Shown here: positions 31,980 to 40,569 of the stretch, piece after piece | Numbering within the stretch: the stretch's first letter is position 1 | Layout of the letters: each line of letters begins with the position of its first letter | NCBI GenBank assembly: GCA_036276255.1 | Contig: DASUPK010000050.1 | Location: 1-64,000 of the forward strand | Direction of reading: 5' to 3' | Length of the DNA stretch: 64,000 nt | Source of the DNA: DASUPK01 sp036276255 | Lineage (GTDB): Bacteria; Actinomycetota; Thermoleophilia; Solirubrobacterales; 70-9 | Notes under the pieces: generated by a model | Database searches by the model: none | What the model was told of the DNA's origin: nothing | Seen by the model: the letters and a program-made list of their open reading frames with translations, nothing else | Position numbers and translations under genes: made by a program

Positions 31980-32975
31980 TCAGAACTCCTTGACCACCTC
32001 GCGCGGGTCCTTGTCGTCCCGCATGCCCTTGAACGCCGGCTGCCGGAGCGTTCCCTGATTCGTCCACTCGGTCCAGGAGACCTCGCAGAAGAGCTCCGGC
32101 TCGCACCAGACCGCGAACCGGGCCTTCGGGCCGGTCGGGGCGCCGACGTCGAACGGGCTGTCAGGGCGCTCTCGCTTACGGAGCTCCTTCGTCAGGAACT
32201 CGAGGTCGCTCTCCTTCAGGCCGGAGCCGACGCCCCCCGCGAAGTGCAGCGTCTGGCGCTGCCCCTTGCGGAGCTCGGAGCGTCGCTTGTCGTAGTAGCC
32301 GACCAGGACCGACCCGACCCGCTTCGCACGGCTGCCCTCGCCGGGGATATAGCCCCCGATCACGAACTCCTGGCGCTTCCAGACCCTGGTCTTGATCCAC
32401 TCCCCGGTGCGCTTGCCGGGTCGGTAGGGACTGTCGGCGTCCTTGGAGACGATCCCCTCGAGTCCCTGGCGGCGCGCGGCCTCGAGCAGGTCGGCACCTC
32501 CGTCGAGCCGGTAGGCGGGAGTCCGCCAGCGTGGGCCGTCGAGACCGAGCCCGGCGAGCAGCTCGCGGCGCTGCAGGTAGGTGAGGTCGCGAAGATTCCG
32601 GCCGTCCAGGTGCAGCAGGTCGAAGATCACGTAGTCGACGGGCTGCTGCTTCATCCTCGCCTTGACGGCGCCGGGCGAGGTCAGCCCCATGCGGCTCTGG
32701 ATCAGCTGGAAGCGTGGGCGCCCCTCGCCGTCGAGAGCGACAACCTCGCCGTCGAGAATCGCCGAGTGGTCGCCGATCGCCTCGGCGATCGCCTCGAGCT
32801 CCGGATAGCGCGCGCTGACGTCCTCCTGGCGGCGACTCAGCATCGACCACTTGCCGCGCGCGGCATACCCGAGGGCCCTGATGCCGTCCCACTTGATCTC
32901 GTAGGCCCATTCGCCGGAGTCGGACCCCGGCACGTCGCCGGGCTTGGCGAGCATCGGGTCGAGCCTCCTGGGCAT
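31980..32975 (-). CDS. ATP-dependent DNA ligase (LigD ligase domain / LigC type)
   Basis: 331 residues. Nucleotidyltransferase domain with the AMP-accepting lysine in YEIKWDGIRALGY (Lys about 26), motif III-like SAILDGEVVALD (about 68-79), motif IV EGIVSKD and motif V EWIKTR, then an OB-fold domain to the end. It seals breaks held by Ku. Start ATG 32975, with AAGGAG 4-9 bases before; upstream open frame is not conserved. Ku and polymerase genes follow on the same strand, an operon in which the three parts of the LigD system are separate proteins; no nuclease domain is present. Confidence 0.92.
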   Translation of the reverse strand: MPRRLDPMLAKPGDVPGSDSGEWAYEIKWDGIRALGYAARGKWSMLSRRQEDVSARYPELEAIAEAIGDHSAILDGEVVALDGEGRPRFQLIQSRMGLTSPGAVKARMKQQPVDYVIFDLLHLDGRNLRDLTYLQRRELLAGLGLDGPRWRTPAYRLDGGADLLEAARRQGLEGIVSKDADSPYRPGKRTGEWIKTRVWKRQEFVIGGYIPGEGSRAKRVGSVLVGYYDKRRSELRKGQRQTLHFAGGVGSGLKESDLEFLTKELRKRERPDSPFDVGAPTGPKARFAVWCEPELFCEVSWTEWTNQGTLRQPAFKGMRDDKDPREVVKEF

Positions 32976-33068
32976 GCGCTCCTTAGGGGCGGCATCCAGC
33001 GGCGAGCGGGTTTCGGCGTTCGTCCTCGGCACGCCATCGATTATGCGGGTCGATTTAGAACCGAGTCG

Positions 33069-33074
33069 GATAAT
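33069..33074 (+). promoter_or_regulatory. -10 box of the fetA-like gene (leaderless)
   Basis: GATAAT, 6 bases before the GTG at 33081; no ribosome site is present. Confidence 0.4.
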
Positions 33075-33080
33075 CGGCAG

Positions 33081-33779
33081 GTGCTCTTCGAGCTCGAGGA
33101 CGTCAGCTATGCGCGCTCCGGAAAGCTCGTGCTGCGCGATCTGGGCGCCCGGTTGCCGGTCGGCGCCAGCTCGGTCGTTGGCCCCTCGGGCAGCGGCAAG
33201 TCGACGCTGCTGAGGCTGCTCAACCGTCTCGCCGATCCGGACTCCGGCACGGTCGTCTACGAGGGGAAGGACGTCCGCGAGCGCGATCCCCTGGCGCTCC
33301 GCCGCGAGGTCTGCCTCGTACCCCAGCTCCCGGCGCTGATCGAGGGCACCGTCCACGACAACGTCGCCTACGGGCCGCGCCTTGCTGGGCACAGCTTCGA
33401 CGCGCGCAGCTGCCTCGAGCTCGCCGGCCTGGACCCGGCATTCGAGGACCGCGACTCCGCCAAGCTCTCGGTCGGCGAGCAGCAGCGCGTCATGCTGGCG
33501 CGGGCGCTCGCGCTCGAACCCCGGGTACTGCTCCTGGATGAGCCCACCTCAGCGCTCGACCAGACCGCCCGCGACGCGGTGGAGGCGACTCTCCAGGGCC
33601 TGCGCGCCCGGACGGCGATCTCGACCGTGGTCGTCACGCACGACATGGAGCAGGCGAGGCGGCTCGCCGACTACGTCGTCCGGATCGAAAACGGGAGGGC
33701 GAGCGCCCAGGGACCAATCGGTGAGGTCCTCGATCAGGAGGTCGAGCCCGCGATCGCCACGGCGGAGGACGCCACATGA
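33081..33779 (+). CDS. fetA: FetA/YbbL-like ABC transporter ATPase
   Basis: 232 residues, a complete ABC ATPase: Walker A VGPSGSGKSTLLRL (about 34-47), Q-loop in CLVPQLP, signature LSVGEQQRVMLARAL (about 129-143), Walker B RVLLLDEPTSALD (about 149-161), H-loop VVTHD. It drives the membrane partner encoded next (ATGA overlap). The pair matches the FetAB system, an iron exporter in E. coli; the substrate here is inferred. Start GTG 33081 chosen by the promoter and the conserved first strand LFELEDVSYARSG. Confidence 0.85.
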   Translation: MLFELEDVSYARSGKLVLRDLGARLPVGASSVVGPSGSGKSTLLRLLNRLADPDSGTVVYEGKDVRERDPLALRREVCLVPQLPALIEGTVHDNVAYGPRLAGHSFDARSCLELAGLDPAFEDRDSAKLSVGEQQRVMLARALALEPRVLLLDEPTSALDQTARDAVEATLQGLRARTAISTVVVTHDMEQARRLADYVVRIENGRASAQGPIGEVLDQEVEPAIATAEDAT

Positions 33780-34567
33780 CGCATCTCGCCGCCGCCTCCT
33801 CGATCCACGTCACTCTCGGCGAGGTTGCCGCGGCCCTGGCACTGGTCGCGATCGCCGCGATCGCCTCGCGCGCCTGGCACGCGGAGCTCGAGGAGGACAT
33901 CGGGATCGCGGTGTTCCGCTCCCTCGTACAGCTGACTGCGATCGGCTACGTGATCACCCTGATCTTCGACCAGGACTCGGCCGTGCTCGTGCTCGCTCTG
34001 ATCACGGTGATGGTGGTCTTCGGCGCGTTCACTGCCCGCAATCGCGCCAAGTGCGTGCCGAACGCCTTCTGGCCGCTGCTCATCGCGCTCGCCGTGGCGG
34101 CGGCCGCGACGTTGGGCCTGGTGATCGCCCTGGGCATCTTCCCGGCGACCCCGCGCTATCTGGTGCCGGTCGGGGGCATGGTGATCGGCAACTCGATGAC
34201 GTCGGCCGCAGTGGCCCTCAACCGGCTCGGGGAGGACGTCCACGACCAGTCGCGCACGATCGAGGCGACCCTGGCGCTCGGCGCGACGTCGTCCCAGGCG
34301 GTCACGCCCCTCGTCCAGCGCAGCCTGCGCTCGGGGATGATCACCCTGGTCGACTCCACGAAGACCACCGGCCTGATCTTCTTCCCCGGGACGATGGTGG
34401 GAATGCTGCTCGCCGGAGCGAACCCGACGGACGCCGTGCGGCTCCAGCTGATCCTTCTCTACGTGCTGCTCGGCGCGGCCTCGATCGCCGCGCTGATGGC
34501 GATCACCCTGGCGCGGCGGAACTTCTTCACGTCCGCGCACCAGTTGCGCGAGCCCCCCGAGCCCTAG
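33776..34567 (+). CDS. fetB: FetB/YbbM-like ABC transporter permease (UPF0014)
   Basis: 263 residues, about seven membrane helices. Family blocks: AVFRSLVQLTAIGYVI (about 44-59), PVGGMVIGNSMTSAAVALNRL (about 129-149), EATLALGATSSQAV and STKTTGLIFFPGTMVGMLLAGANP (about 197-220). Forms the membrane part of a putative metal exporter with the preceding ATPase. ATG overlaps the fetA stop. Its TAG lies in a CTAG shared with the convergent deacetylase stop. Confidence 0.88.
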   Translation: MTHLAAASSIHVTLGEVAAALALVAIAAIASRAWHAELEEDIGIAVFRSLVQLTAIGYVITLIFDQDSAVLVLALITVMVVFGAFTARNRAKCVPNAFWPLLIALAVAAAATLGLVIALGIFPATPRYLVPVGGMVIGNSMTSAAVALNRLGEDVHDQSRTIEATLALGATSSQAVTPLVQRSLRSGMITLVDSTKTTGLIFFPGTMVGMLLAGANPTDAVRLQLILLYVLLGAASIAALMAITLARRNFFTSAHQLREPPEP

Positions 34568-35334
34568 GTGCCTGGGGCCTTGGGCGCCTTCGGATAGATG
34601 AACTTGTGGCCGAGCAGCTCGGCCACCGTCACGAACTTGTAGCCGCGGTGGCGGAAGTGGCTGAGGATCGCCGGCAGGGCAGCGACGGTCTCGCTGCGGT
34701 TGCCGCCGCCGTCGTGCATGACGACGATCGAGCCGTTGTGGGCGTTCGAGATGACGTTGGAGACGATCGCGCCGACGCCCGGAGTGGCCCAGTCGCGGGG
34801 GTCGACGTCCCAGTTGACGGTGGTCATGTGAAGTGCGTGGGCGCGCGAGATCAGGCCGCTGTTGACGTTGCCGTCCGGCGGCCGGAAGTCGCAGGGCCGG
34901 AACCCGGTGGCCCGGCGAATCAGCCGGTTCGTCTCGTGAAGCGAGCCGCTCGACGGGTAGGTCTCGTGGTGCAGGGAGTGGTTGCCGATCTCGTTTCCCT
35001 GCCTGAGGATCTTCTTCATGGTGTCGGCTCGGCCCGGGGTCTCCTGGCCGATCTCGAAGAAGGTGGCGTGGGAATCGAAGCGCCGCAGGACCCGCAGCAC
35101 CTGTGGCGTGTAGTCACTGGGGCCGTCGTCGAATCCGATCGCGATCCGCTTGCGGCCTCGTGGGCCGTTCGTGACGAAGGAACGGCCGCCGTGCGTGCAC
35201 CCCGTCGGCGTGACGGGCCCGGGGCCGTTGTTCCGAGGCCGCCCGGGAGCAGGCCGACTCGCCCCGGCGCTCGCGCCTGAGGCCGCGACCAGGGTCAAGG
35301 ACGCCATTGCGATGAGGATGATCCGCCCCTGCAT
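34564..35334 (-). CDS. Secreted polysaccharide deacetylase (NodB domain)
   Basis: 256 residues with a signal peptide (residues 1-23, QGRIILIAMASLTLVAASGASA). The NodB domain carries its metal and catalytic motifs: GFDDGPSD (about 74-81), NHSLHHE (His pair, about 121-127), FRPPDG (about 154-159), WDVDPRDW (about 180-187) and IVVMHDGGG (about 208-216). Such enzymes remove acetyl groups from chitin, xylan or peptidoglycan sugars. The third motif has Asp where Tyr is usual. ATG 35334 is favoured by the signal peptide. Confidence 0.88.
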   Translation of the reverse strand: MQGRIILIAMASLTLVAASGASAGASRPAPGRPRNNGPGPVTPTGCTHGGRSFVTNGPRGRKRIAIGFDDGPSDYTPQVLRVLRRFDSHATFFEIGQETPGRADTMKKILRQGNEIGNHSLHHETYPSSGSLHETNRLIRRATGFRPCDFRPPDGNVNSGLISRAHALHMTTVNWDVDPRDWATPGVGAIVSNVISNAHNGSIVVMHDGGGNRSETVAALPAILSHFRHRGYKFVTVAELLGHKFIYPKAPKAPGT

Positions 35335-35396
35335 CGGAACACCCAAGTCTCGCGTGTGAAGCGCCCGCCCGCAAGGGGCCCAACGGCGCTCCCCGC

Positions 35397-35402
35397 TAGG
35401 CT
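35397..35402 (+). promoter_or_regulatory. -10 box of the DHA2 transporter (leaderless)
   Basis: TAGGCT, 8 bases before GTG 35411; supports this GTG over the TTG at 35405. Confidence 0.4.
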
Positions 35403-35410
35403 CGTTGTCA

Positions 35411-37042
35411 GTGGAGGATGAGCGCCGCCGACTGCGCTTCACCATCATCGCGACGATCCTGGGGTCGACCGTCGTCTTCCTCGACGCGACGGTCGTCAAC
35501 GTCGCCCTGCCGGCGATCAGCGACGACCTGGGCACTGGCCTGGCGGACCAGCAGTGGGTCGTCGAGGCCTACCTGCTGGGGCTGGTTGCCCTCCTGCTGG
35601 TCGGTGGCTCACTCGGCGACCAGTTCGGCCGCCGTCGGATCTTCATCCTCGGTCTGGGCCTGTTCGGCGCCACCTCGATCCTGTGCGGCATCGCCCCCAG
35701 CAGCGGGGTGCTGATCGCCGCGCGCGGCCTGCAGGGGTTCGCGGGCGCCCTGCTCGTTCCGGGATCCCTGGCGATCCTCGCCGCCACCTTCGAGGGCGCC
35801 GAGCGCGGCAAGGCGGTCGGGACCTGGACCGCCTGGACCGGGATTGCGACGGTGATCGGTCCGGCCGGCGGAGGCGCGCTGATCGAGGCGATCTCCTGGC
35901 GCGCGATCTTCCTGGTCAACGTGCCGCTGATCCTGGTGACGATGTGGATCGCGCACCGCTTCGTACGTGAGACCGTCGACCCCGAGGCCGATCGCCACAT
36001 CGACTGGCTCGGTATCGCGACGTCCGCAGTGGGCCTCGGCCTGCCGGTGTTCGCCCTCATCCAGGAGCCGACCAAAGGCTGGGGCGACCCCGTGGTCTAC
36101 GGGTCCCTGATCGCGGGGATCGCGATCTTCGCCTTCTTCATCTTCTGGGAATCGCGATACCGCCACGCGATGCTCGATCTCAGCCTCTTCAAGGTCCGGA
36201 ACTTCGCGATCACGAACATCGAGACGCTGGTCGTCTACGCCGGGCTGTTCGGCGCGTTCTTCTTCATCACGCTGTTCCTGCAGCAGACCGCCGGGTACTC
36301 GCCGATCGGCGCAGGGCTCGCAACGACGCCGGTCTCGGTCGTCATGTTCCTTCTCTCGCCGCGCTTCGGGAAGATGTCGACGGGGATCGGGCCGCGCGTG
36401 CCGATGACGGTGGGGCCAATCATCGGCGGGATCGGGCTGATCATGTTGACGCGAGTCGGCGCGAGCCCCAACTACCTCACCGAGGTGCTCCCGGCGATCC
36501 TGGTCTTCGGGCTCGGGTTGTCGGCCACGGTCGCGCCGCTGACCGCCACCGCGCTCAACTCGGTCGAGGAGCGCCACGTCGGGGTCGCCTCCGGCATCAA
36601 CAACGGGGTCTCCAGGGTCGCAGGGCTGCTCGCCATCGCGATCCTAGGCGCCATGATCGCGAGCAAGTTCACCTCGACAATCGACACCAACCTGGCCGGC
36701 AAGCATCTCTCCCCACGGGCCGAGCGGGTCGTCAGCAAGGCGAAGGACAAGCCGCTCGGCACGGTCGACACCGCCGGCCTCTCGGCCGTCGAGGCCACCA
36801 CCGTTGATGACGCCGTCACCGACGCGTCGACGGACTCATTCCATGAGGGAGTGTTGGTCGGCGGCCTGCTGATGATCTTGGGAGGCGTGATCGCCGGCAT
36901 CGGCCTGCGCAATCCGAGCCGGCAGAACGAGTACGAGGGCCCGGGGGCGGCGACCGCCGGCGAATGTGCCCATTGCCCGGAGCATCTCGACGGCACGCCG
37001 CGGCGCGAAGAGGAGTCCGAGCCCGTGGCCGAACCGGCATAG
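35411..37042 (+). CDS. MFS drug efflux transporter, DHA2 (EmrB/QacA) family
   Basis: 543 residues with about 14 membrane helices. Helix 1 has the DHA2 motif FLDATVVNVALPAI (about 22-35), the loop 2-3 motif GSLGDQFGRRRIF (about 66-78) and motif C GPAGGGALIEAISWRAIF (helix 5). It is a proton-driven exporter of lipophilic drugs or toxins; the substrate is not predictable. The C-terminal tail is long and acidic and contains an E-C-A-H-C-P motif. It diverges from the deacetylase gene. Confidence 0.9.
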   Translation: MEDERRRLRFTIIATILGSTVVFLDATVVNVALPAISDDLGTGLADQQWVVEAYLLGLVALLLVGGSLGDQFGRRRIFILGLGLFGATSILCGIAPSSGVLIAARGLQGFAGALLVPGSLAILAATFEGAERGKAVGTWTAWTGIATVIGPAGGGALIEAISWRAIFLVNVPLILVTMWIAHRFVRETVDPEADRHIDWLGIATSAVGLGLPVFALIQEPTKGWGDPVVYGSLIAGIAIFAFFIFWESRYRHAMLDLSLFKVRNFAITNIETLVVYAGLFGAFFFITLFLQQTAGYSPIGAGLATTPVSVVMFLLSPRFGKMSTGIGPRVPMTVGPIIGGIGLIMLTRVGASPNYLTEVLPAILVFGLGLSATVAPLTATALNSVEERHVGVASGINNGVSRVAGLLAIAILGAMIASKFTSTIDTNLAGKHLSPRAERVVSKAKDKPLGTVDTAGLSAVEATTVDDAVTDASTDSFHEGVLVGGLLMILGGVIAGIGLRNPSRQNEYEGPGAATAGECAHCPEHLDGTPRREEESEPVAEPA

Positions 37043-37045
37043 GCT
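37040..37045 (+). promoter_or_regulatory. -10 box of the oxidoreductase gene (leaderless)
   Basis: TAGGCT spanning the upstream stop codon, 6 bases before ATG 37052. Confidence 0.4.
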
Positions 37046-37051
37046 GTCGTG

Positions 37052-37480
37052 ATGGCCGATCTCCACCCCGAGGCCCGCAAGCTGATCGAGTCAGGACGGC
37101 TCGCCCACATGGTCACGCTCAACCCTGACGGTGGCCCCCAGGTGAGCTGCGTCTGGGTCGGCTTGGACGGGGACGACATCGTGAGCGGGCATTTGCCGCG
37201 CAACCAGAAGGTGAAGAACGTGGAGCGCGACGGGCGCGTGGCGATCTCGATCGAGACGGACACCGTCAGCGAAATGGGGCTGATCGAATACCTGGTCGTC
37301 CGCGGGACCGCGCGGGTTGAGGAGGGAGGCGCGGCGGAGTTGCTGCAGCGGCTCGCGCACACCTACCTCGGGCCGGACGTGAAGTTCCCGCCCATGGACG
37401 ACCCGCCCGCCGGATACGTCATCCGGACCACTCCGGAGAAGGTCGGCGGGGTCGGGCCGTGGACGGGCAAGAGCGTCTAG
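37052..37480 (+). CDS. PPOX-class (FMN or F420) oxidoreductase
   Basis: 142 residues, one split-beta-barrel domain of the pyridoxamine-phosphate-oxidase superfamily. Key stretches: HMVTLNPDGGPQVSCVWVGLDGD (about 19-41), LPRNQKVKNVERDGRVAISIE (about 48-68) and the end KVGGVGPWTG, which resembles F420-dependent members of actinomycetes. Substrate unknown. A GTG directly before the ATG is also possible. Confidence 0.82.
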   Translation: MADLHPEARKLIESGRLAHMVTLNPDGGPQVSCVWVGLDGDDIVSGHLPRNQKVKNVERDGRVAISIETDTVSEMGLIEYLVVRGTARVEEGGAAELLQRLAHTYLGPDVKFPPMDDPPAGYVIRTTPEKVGGVGPWTGKSV

Positions 37481-37501
37481 CGGCCACCGGGCGAAGCCGG
37501 G

Positions 37502-37507
37502 CATACT
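37502..37507 (+). promoter_or_regulatory. -10 box of trpS (leaderless)
   Basis: CATACT, 9 bases before the trpS ATG, with no ribosome site. Confidence 0.4.
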
Positions 37508-37516
37508 CTCGCCGCA

Positions 37517-38503
37517 ATGCGCATCTTCAGCGGCATCCAGCCGACAGGGCGAAAGCACCTCGGCAACTACATCGGGGCCATCCGCCAGTACGTCGACGGC
37601 CAGGACCGGGGCGATCCGGCGATCTACTGCATCGTCGACCTCCACGCGCTCACCGTCCCCTGGGACCCGGTGACGCTTCGCGAGAGCGTCTACGACACGA
37701 CCACCATCCTGCTCGCCGCGGGACTCGACCCGGAGCGCTCCATCCTCTTCCGCCAGTCCGACGTCCGCGAGCACTCGGAGCTCACCTGGTACCTGTCGGC
37801 GCTGACCGCGCACGGCGACCTCAACCGGATGACGCAGTTCAAGGAGAAGTCAGCCAAGCAGCGGGAGCTGGTCTCGGCGGGCCTCTTCTTTTATCCCGTG
37901 CTCCAGGCCGCGGACGTGCTCGCCTACAACGCCGATGAGGTCCCGGTCGGCGAGGACCAGCGCCAGCACATCGAGCTGACCCGCGAGATCGCGAGGCGGT
38001 TCAACGAGCGCTTCGGGCCGATCTTCGCGGAGCCCGAGCTCCGGGTCCCCGAGGTCGGCGCCCGGATCATGGACCTGCAGGAGCCGACGAACAAGATGTC
38101 GACGACCGGTGGCAGCGAGCAGGGGACCGTCCTGGTGCTCGACGATCCGAAGACGGTCACCAAGAAGATCAAGAGCGCGGTCACGGACTCGGGCTCCGAG
38201 GTGAAGCGCGGCAAGGGCAAGGAGGGGATCGCGAACCTGATCGAGATCCTGGCCGTGGCACGCGGGGCGAAGGAGGAGGAGATCGAGCGTGAGTTCGAGG
38301 GCTCCGGGTACGGCGACTTCAAGGGCGCCGTGGCGGAGGCCGTCGTCGAGTACCTCGCGCCGGTCCGCGAGCGCTACGAGGAGCTGCGGCCGGACCAGGC
38401 CGCGCTCGAGAAGGCGCTCGGGGCGGGCGCGGAGAAGGCACGCGCGATCGCTGCGGAGACGCTCGCCGAAGTCCGCTCGGCCATCGGCGTCGGTCCGGCC
38501 TGA
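37517..38503 (+). CDS. trpS: TrpS, tryptophanyl-tRNA synthetase
   Basis: 328 residues, class Ic synthetase that charges tRNA-Trp. N-terminal SGIQPTGRKHLGNYIGAI holds the HIGH-like HLGN (about 14-17), GEDQRQHIELTREIA (about 144-158) binds substrate, and the KMSKS loop reads NKMSTTGGSEQG (about 194-205), with Thr-Thr after KMS. Length is typical. The ATG has no ribosome site; see the -10 box. scpA follows after 21 bases. Confidence 0.95.
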   Translation: MRIFSGIQPTGRKHLGNYIGAIRQYVDGQDRGDPAIYCIVDLHALTVPWDPVTLRESVYDTTTILLAAGLDPERSILFRQSDVREHSELTWYLSALTAHGDLNRMTQFKEKSAKQRELVSAGLFFYPVLQAADVLAYNADEVPVGEDQRQHIELTREIARRFNERFGPIFAEPELRVPEVGARIMDLQEPTNKMSTTGGSEQGTVLVLDDPKTVTKKIKSAVTDSGSEVKRGKGKEGIANLIEILAVARGAKEEEIEREFEGSGYGDFKGAVAEAVVEYLAPVRERYEELRPDQAALEKALGAGAEKARAIAAETLAEVRSAIGVGPA

Positions 38504-38511
38504 CCTGGCTC

Positions 38512-38517
38512 TACTGT
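38512..38517 (+). promoter_or_regulatory. -10 box of scpA (leaderless)
   Basis: TACTGT, 7 bases before the scpA GTG. Confidence 0.35.
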
Positions 38518-38524
38518 TTCGCGC

Positions 38525-39250
38525 GTGACCTCGGTCGCCGAGCTTGACCTCGACCTGGACGTCTTCCAGGGTCCGTTCGATCTGCTGCTCGCGGTGCTGC
38601 TTCGCGAGGAGATCTCCCTGTCCGAGGTCCCGCTCGGCGAGATCGTCGTCGCCTACGTCGATCACATGGGGGAGGCCGGCGAGGTCGCCCTCGATCTCGA
38701 GGCGGTCACCGAGTTCCTGGTGCTGATCGCCGCCCTCTGCGAGCTCAAGTCGCGGCTCCTGCTGCCGGCCGAGGAGGGCGAGGAGGAGCTTGGGCCGCGG
38801 GAGGCGGCGGACGAGCTGCTCGCGCGGATGCTCGAGTACCGCCGCTACAGCGAGGCCGCAACCATGCTCAGCGAGCGGCTGGAGCGGGAGGGCGGAGTCC
38901 TCTATCGCTCGGCGCCGCTGCCGGCGGAGCTGCGTCGCGCGGCGCTCGATGCGGCGACGAAGGTCTACGAGCCAGATCGCGTCGGCGTCGCGCTCGGGGA
39001 CCTGCTCACGATCCCGCCGGCGCCCGACACCCGCCACATCCGCACGACGGTCACGATCCAGCGGCGTCTCGGCGTCGTCAGGGAGCTGCTGCGCACGCGC
39101 AAGACACTGGACTTCGACGAGGCCTTCGGCAAGGAGGACCGCTTCACCCAGGCGGTCACGCTGTTCGCCCTGCTCGAGCTCTATCGCCGCGGAGAGGCGA
39201 CCTGGACGCAGACGGAGACCTTCGGCCGGATCGAGGTGCACGCGCAGTGA
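38525..39250 (+). CDS. scpA: ScpA, kleisin subunit of the SMC condensin
   Basis: 241 residues, kleisin: N-terminal FQGPFDLLLAVLLREEISLSEVPLGEI (about 13-39) binds the SMC neck, a central helical region LEAVTEFLVLIAALCELKSRLLLP (about 58-81), and a C-terminal winged helix (FTQAVTLFALLELYRRGEATWTQ). Works with ScpB and SMC in chromosome compaction and segregation. SMC is not in the window. GTG start; the stop overlaps scpB (GTGA). Confidence 0.93.
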   Translation: MTSVAELDLDLDVFQGPFDLLLAVLLREEISLSEVPLGEIVVAYVDHMGEAGEVALDLEAVTEFLVLIAALCELKSRLLLPAEEGEEELGPREAADELLARMLEYRRYSEAATMLSERLEREGGVLYRSAPLPAELRRAALDAATKVYEPDRVGVALGDLLTIPPAPDTRHIRTTVTIQRRLGVVRELLRTRKTLDFDEAFGKEDRFTQAVTLFALLELYRRGEATWTQTETFGRIEVHAQ

Positions 39251-39822
39251 CGGCTGACGGATTGGCCCAGACGATCGAGGCGCTGCTCTTCCTCTCGCCG
39301 GATCCGGTCCCCGCGGCCGAGCTGGCCGAGGCGATCGAGGTGGACGAGGAGGCCGTCGCGCAGGCGCTAGACGAGCTGGAGCGCGGCCTCACGGACGATG
39401 GGCGGGGCGTGCGGCTCCGCCGGGTCGCGGGCGGCTACGCGCTCGCGGCGGTTCCGGAGGCGGAGGACGCGGCTCGGCGCCTTCTGGCAAAGCCCCGCAC
39501 CCCGCCGCTGACCCAGGCCCAGGCCGAGGTGCTCGCGATCGTCGCCTACCTGCAACCGGTGTCGCGACCCGAGGTCGCCCGAATCCGCGGGGTGTCCTCG
39601 GACTCCGCCGTCGCGTCCCTGACCGAGCGCGGGATGATCGAGGAGCGCGGGCGGACCCAGTTCGGCGCGGTCACCTACGGCACGACGCCGCTGTTCGAGA
39701 AGCTCTTCGGCCTCTCCGGCCTGGACGCCCTGCCCGATCCCGCGCAGTTCGATCCGACCCCAGAGGACGAGCGCGAGCTCCGGGAGCGCCTGCTGAAGGC
39801 GGGTGAGCAGCGGGTCGAGTGA
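39247..39822 (+). CDS. scpB: ScpB, winged-helix subunit of the SMC condensin
   Basis: 191 residues, two winged-helix domains: first AQTIEALLFLSPDPVPAAELAEA (about 6-28), second LTQAQAEVLAIVAYLQPVSRPEVARIRGV (about 88-116), ending with RTQFGAVTYGTTPLFEKLFGLSGLDALP. Dimerises and binds ScpA. GTG start overlapping scpA; the stop overlaps the peptidase gene (GTGA). Confidence 0.94.
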   Translation: MTADGLAQTIEALLFLSPDPVPAAELAEAIEVDEEAVAQALDELERGLTDDGRGVRLRRVAGGYALAAVPEAEDAARRLLAKPRTPPLTQAQAEVLAIVAYLQPVSRPEVARIRGVSSDSAVASLTERGMIEERGRTQFGAVTYGTTPLFEKLFGLSGLDALPDPAQFDPTPEDERELRERLLKAGEQRVE

Positions 39823-40568
39823 GGGGCCGGCTGGCAGCCGGTCTCGCGCTGGCGGCGCTCGTGGCGGGAACGACGGCGGGCGCTTCGGCCGAGCGGGTGG
39901 CGGAGACGGCGAGCGACCAGGTCCTCGTGGGGCGCTCCGTCCAGAAGCGGGCGATCCAGGCCGTGCAGATCGGCGACCCGGCCGGGTCGCGGGTCGCGCT
40001 GGTCGTCGGCGTGATCCACGGCGACGAGCCCGGGGGGCTGCGCATCCTCGCCGCGATCAAGCGGCGCGCCGCTGATGAGCGGGCGGCGCTGGAGGGCACG
40101 CAACTCTGGGCGATCGAGACGGTTAATCCCGATGGGCTGAGGGCACACACCCGCAAGAACGCACACGGCGTGGACCTGAACCGCAACTTCCCCTACAGAT
40201 GGCGAGACGACGTCCCACGTTCGAACGGCTACTACCCCGGCCCGCGACCGGCCTCGGAGCCGGAGACGCGGTCCGTGCTGGCGTTCGTTCGCCGGATCCA
40301 TCCCGATCTCTCCATCTGGTACCACCAGCCCTGGGGCGCCGTGCTCGCCTGCCGGGGCAGGCCGCCGATCGCGGCCGAGTACGCCAAGCTGGTCGGCATG
40401 CGTACGAGCTGCAGGGGCAAGGGCCTGCACGGCACGGCGATCACCTGGGAGATGCACGCGTTCCCGGGTACCGCCGCCTTCGTGGTCGAGATGCCTCCCG
40501 GGAATGTCACGGGGGCCACTGCCGATCGCCAGGCGCGGGCGGCCCTGACCGTCGCGGAGGGTCGCTGA
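39819..40568 (+). CDS. Secreted M14-family zinc carboxypeptidase-like protein
   Basis: 249 residues with a signal peptide (1-24). The catalytic domain shows zinc ligands in GVIHGDEPGG (HxxE, about 63-72), substrate-binding RKNAHGVDLNRNFPYRW (about 110-126), a third His in IWYHQPWG and the catalytic Glu in AFVVEMPPGN (about 228). This matches M14 peptidases of the murein-peptide amidase type, which trim stem peptides. GTG start coupled to scpB. The neighbouring amidase supports a role in wall turnover. Confidence 0.85.
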   Translation: MRGRLAAGLALAALVAGTTAGASAERVAETASDQVLVGRSVQKRAIQAVQIGDPAGSRVALVVGVIHGDEPGGLRILAAIKRRAADERAALEGTQLWAIETVNPDGLRAHTRKNAHGVDLNRNFPYRWRDDVPRSNGYYPGPRPASEPETRSVLAFVRRIHPDLSIWYHQPWGAVLACRGRPPIAAEYAKLVGMRTSCRGKGLHGTAITWEMHAFPGTAAFVVEMPPGNVTGATADRQARAALTVAEGR

Positions 40569-40569
40569 G

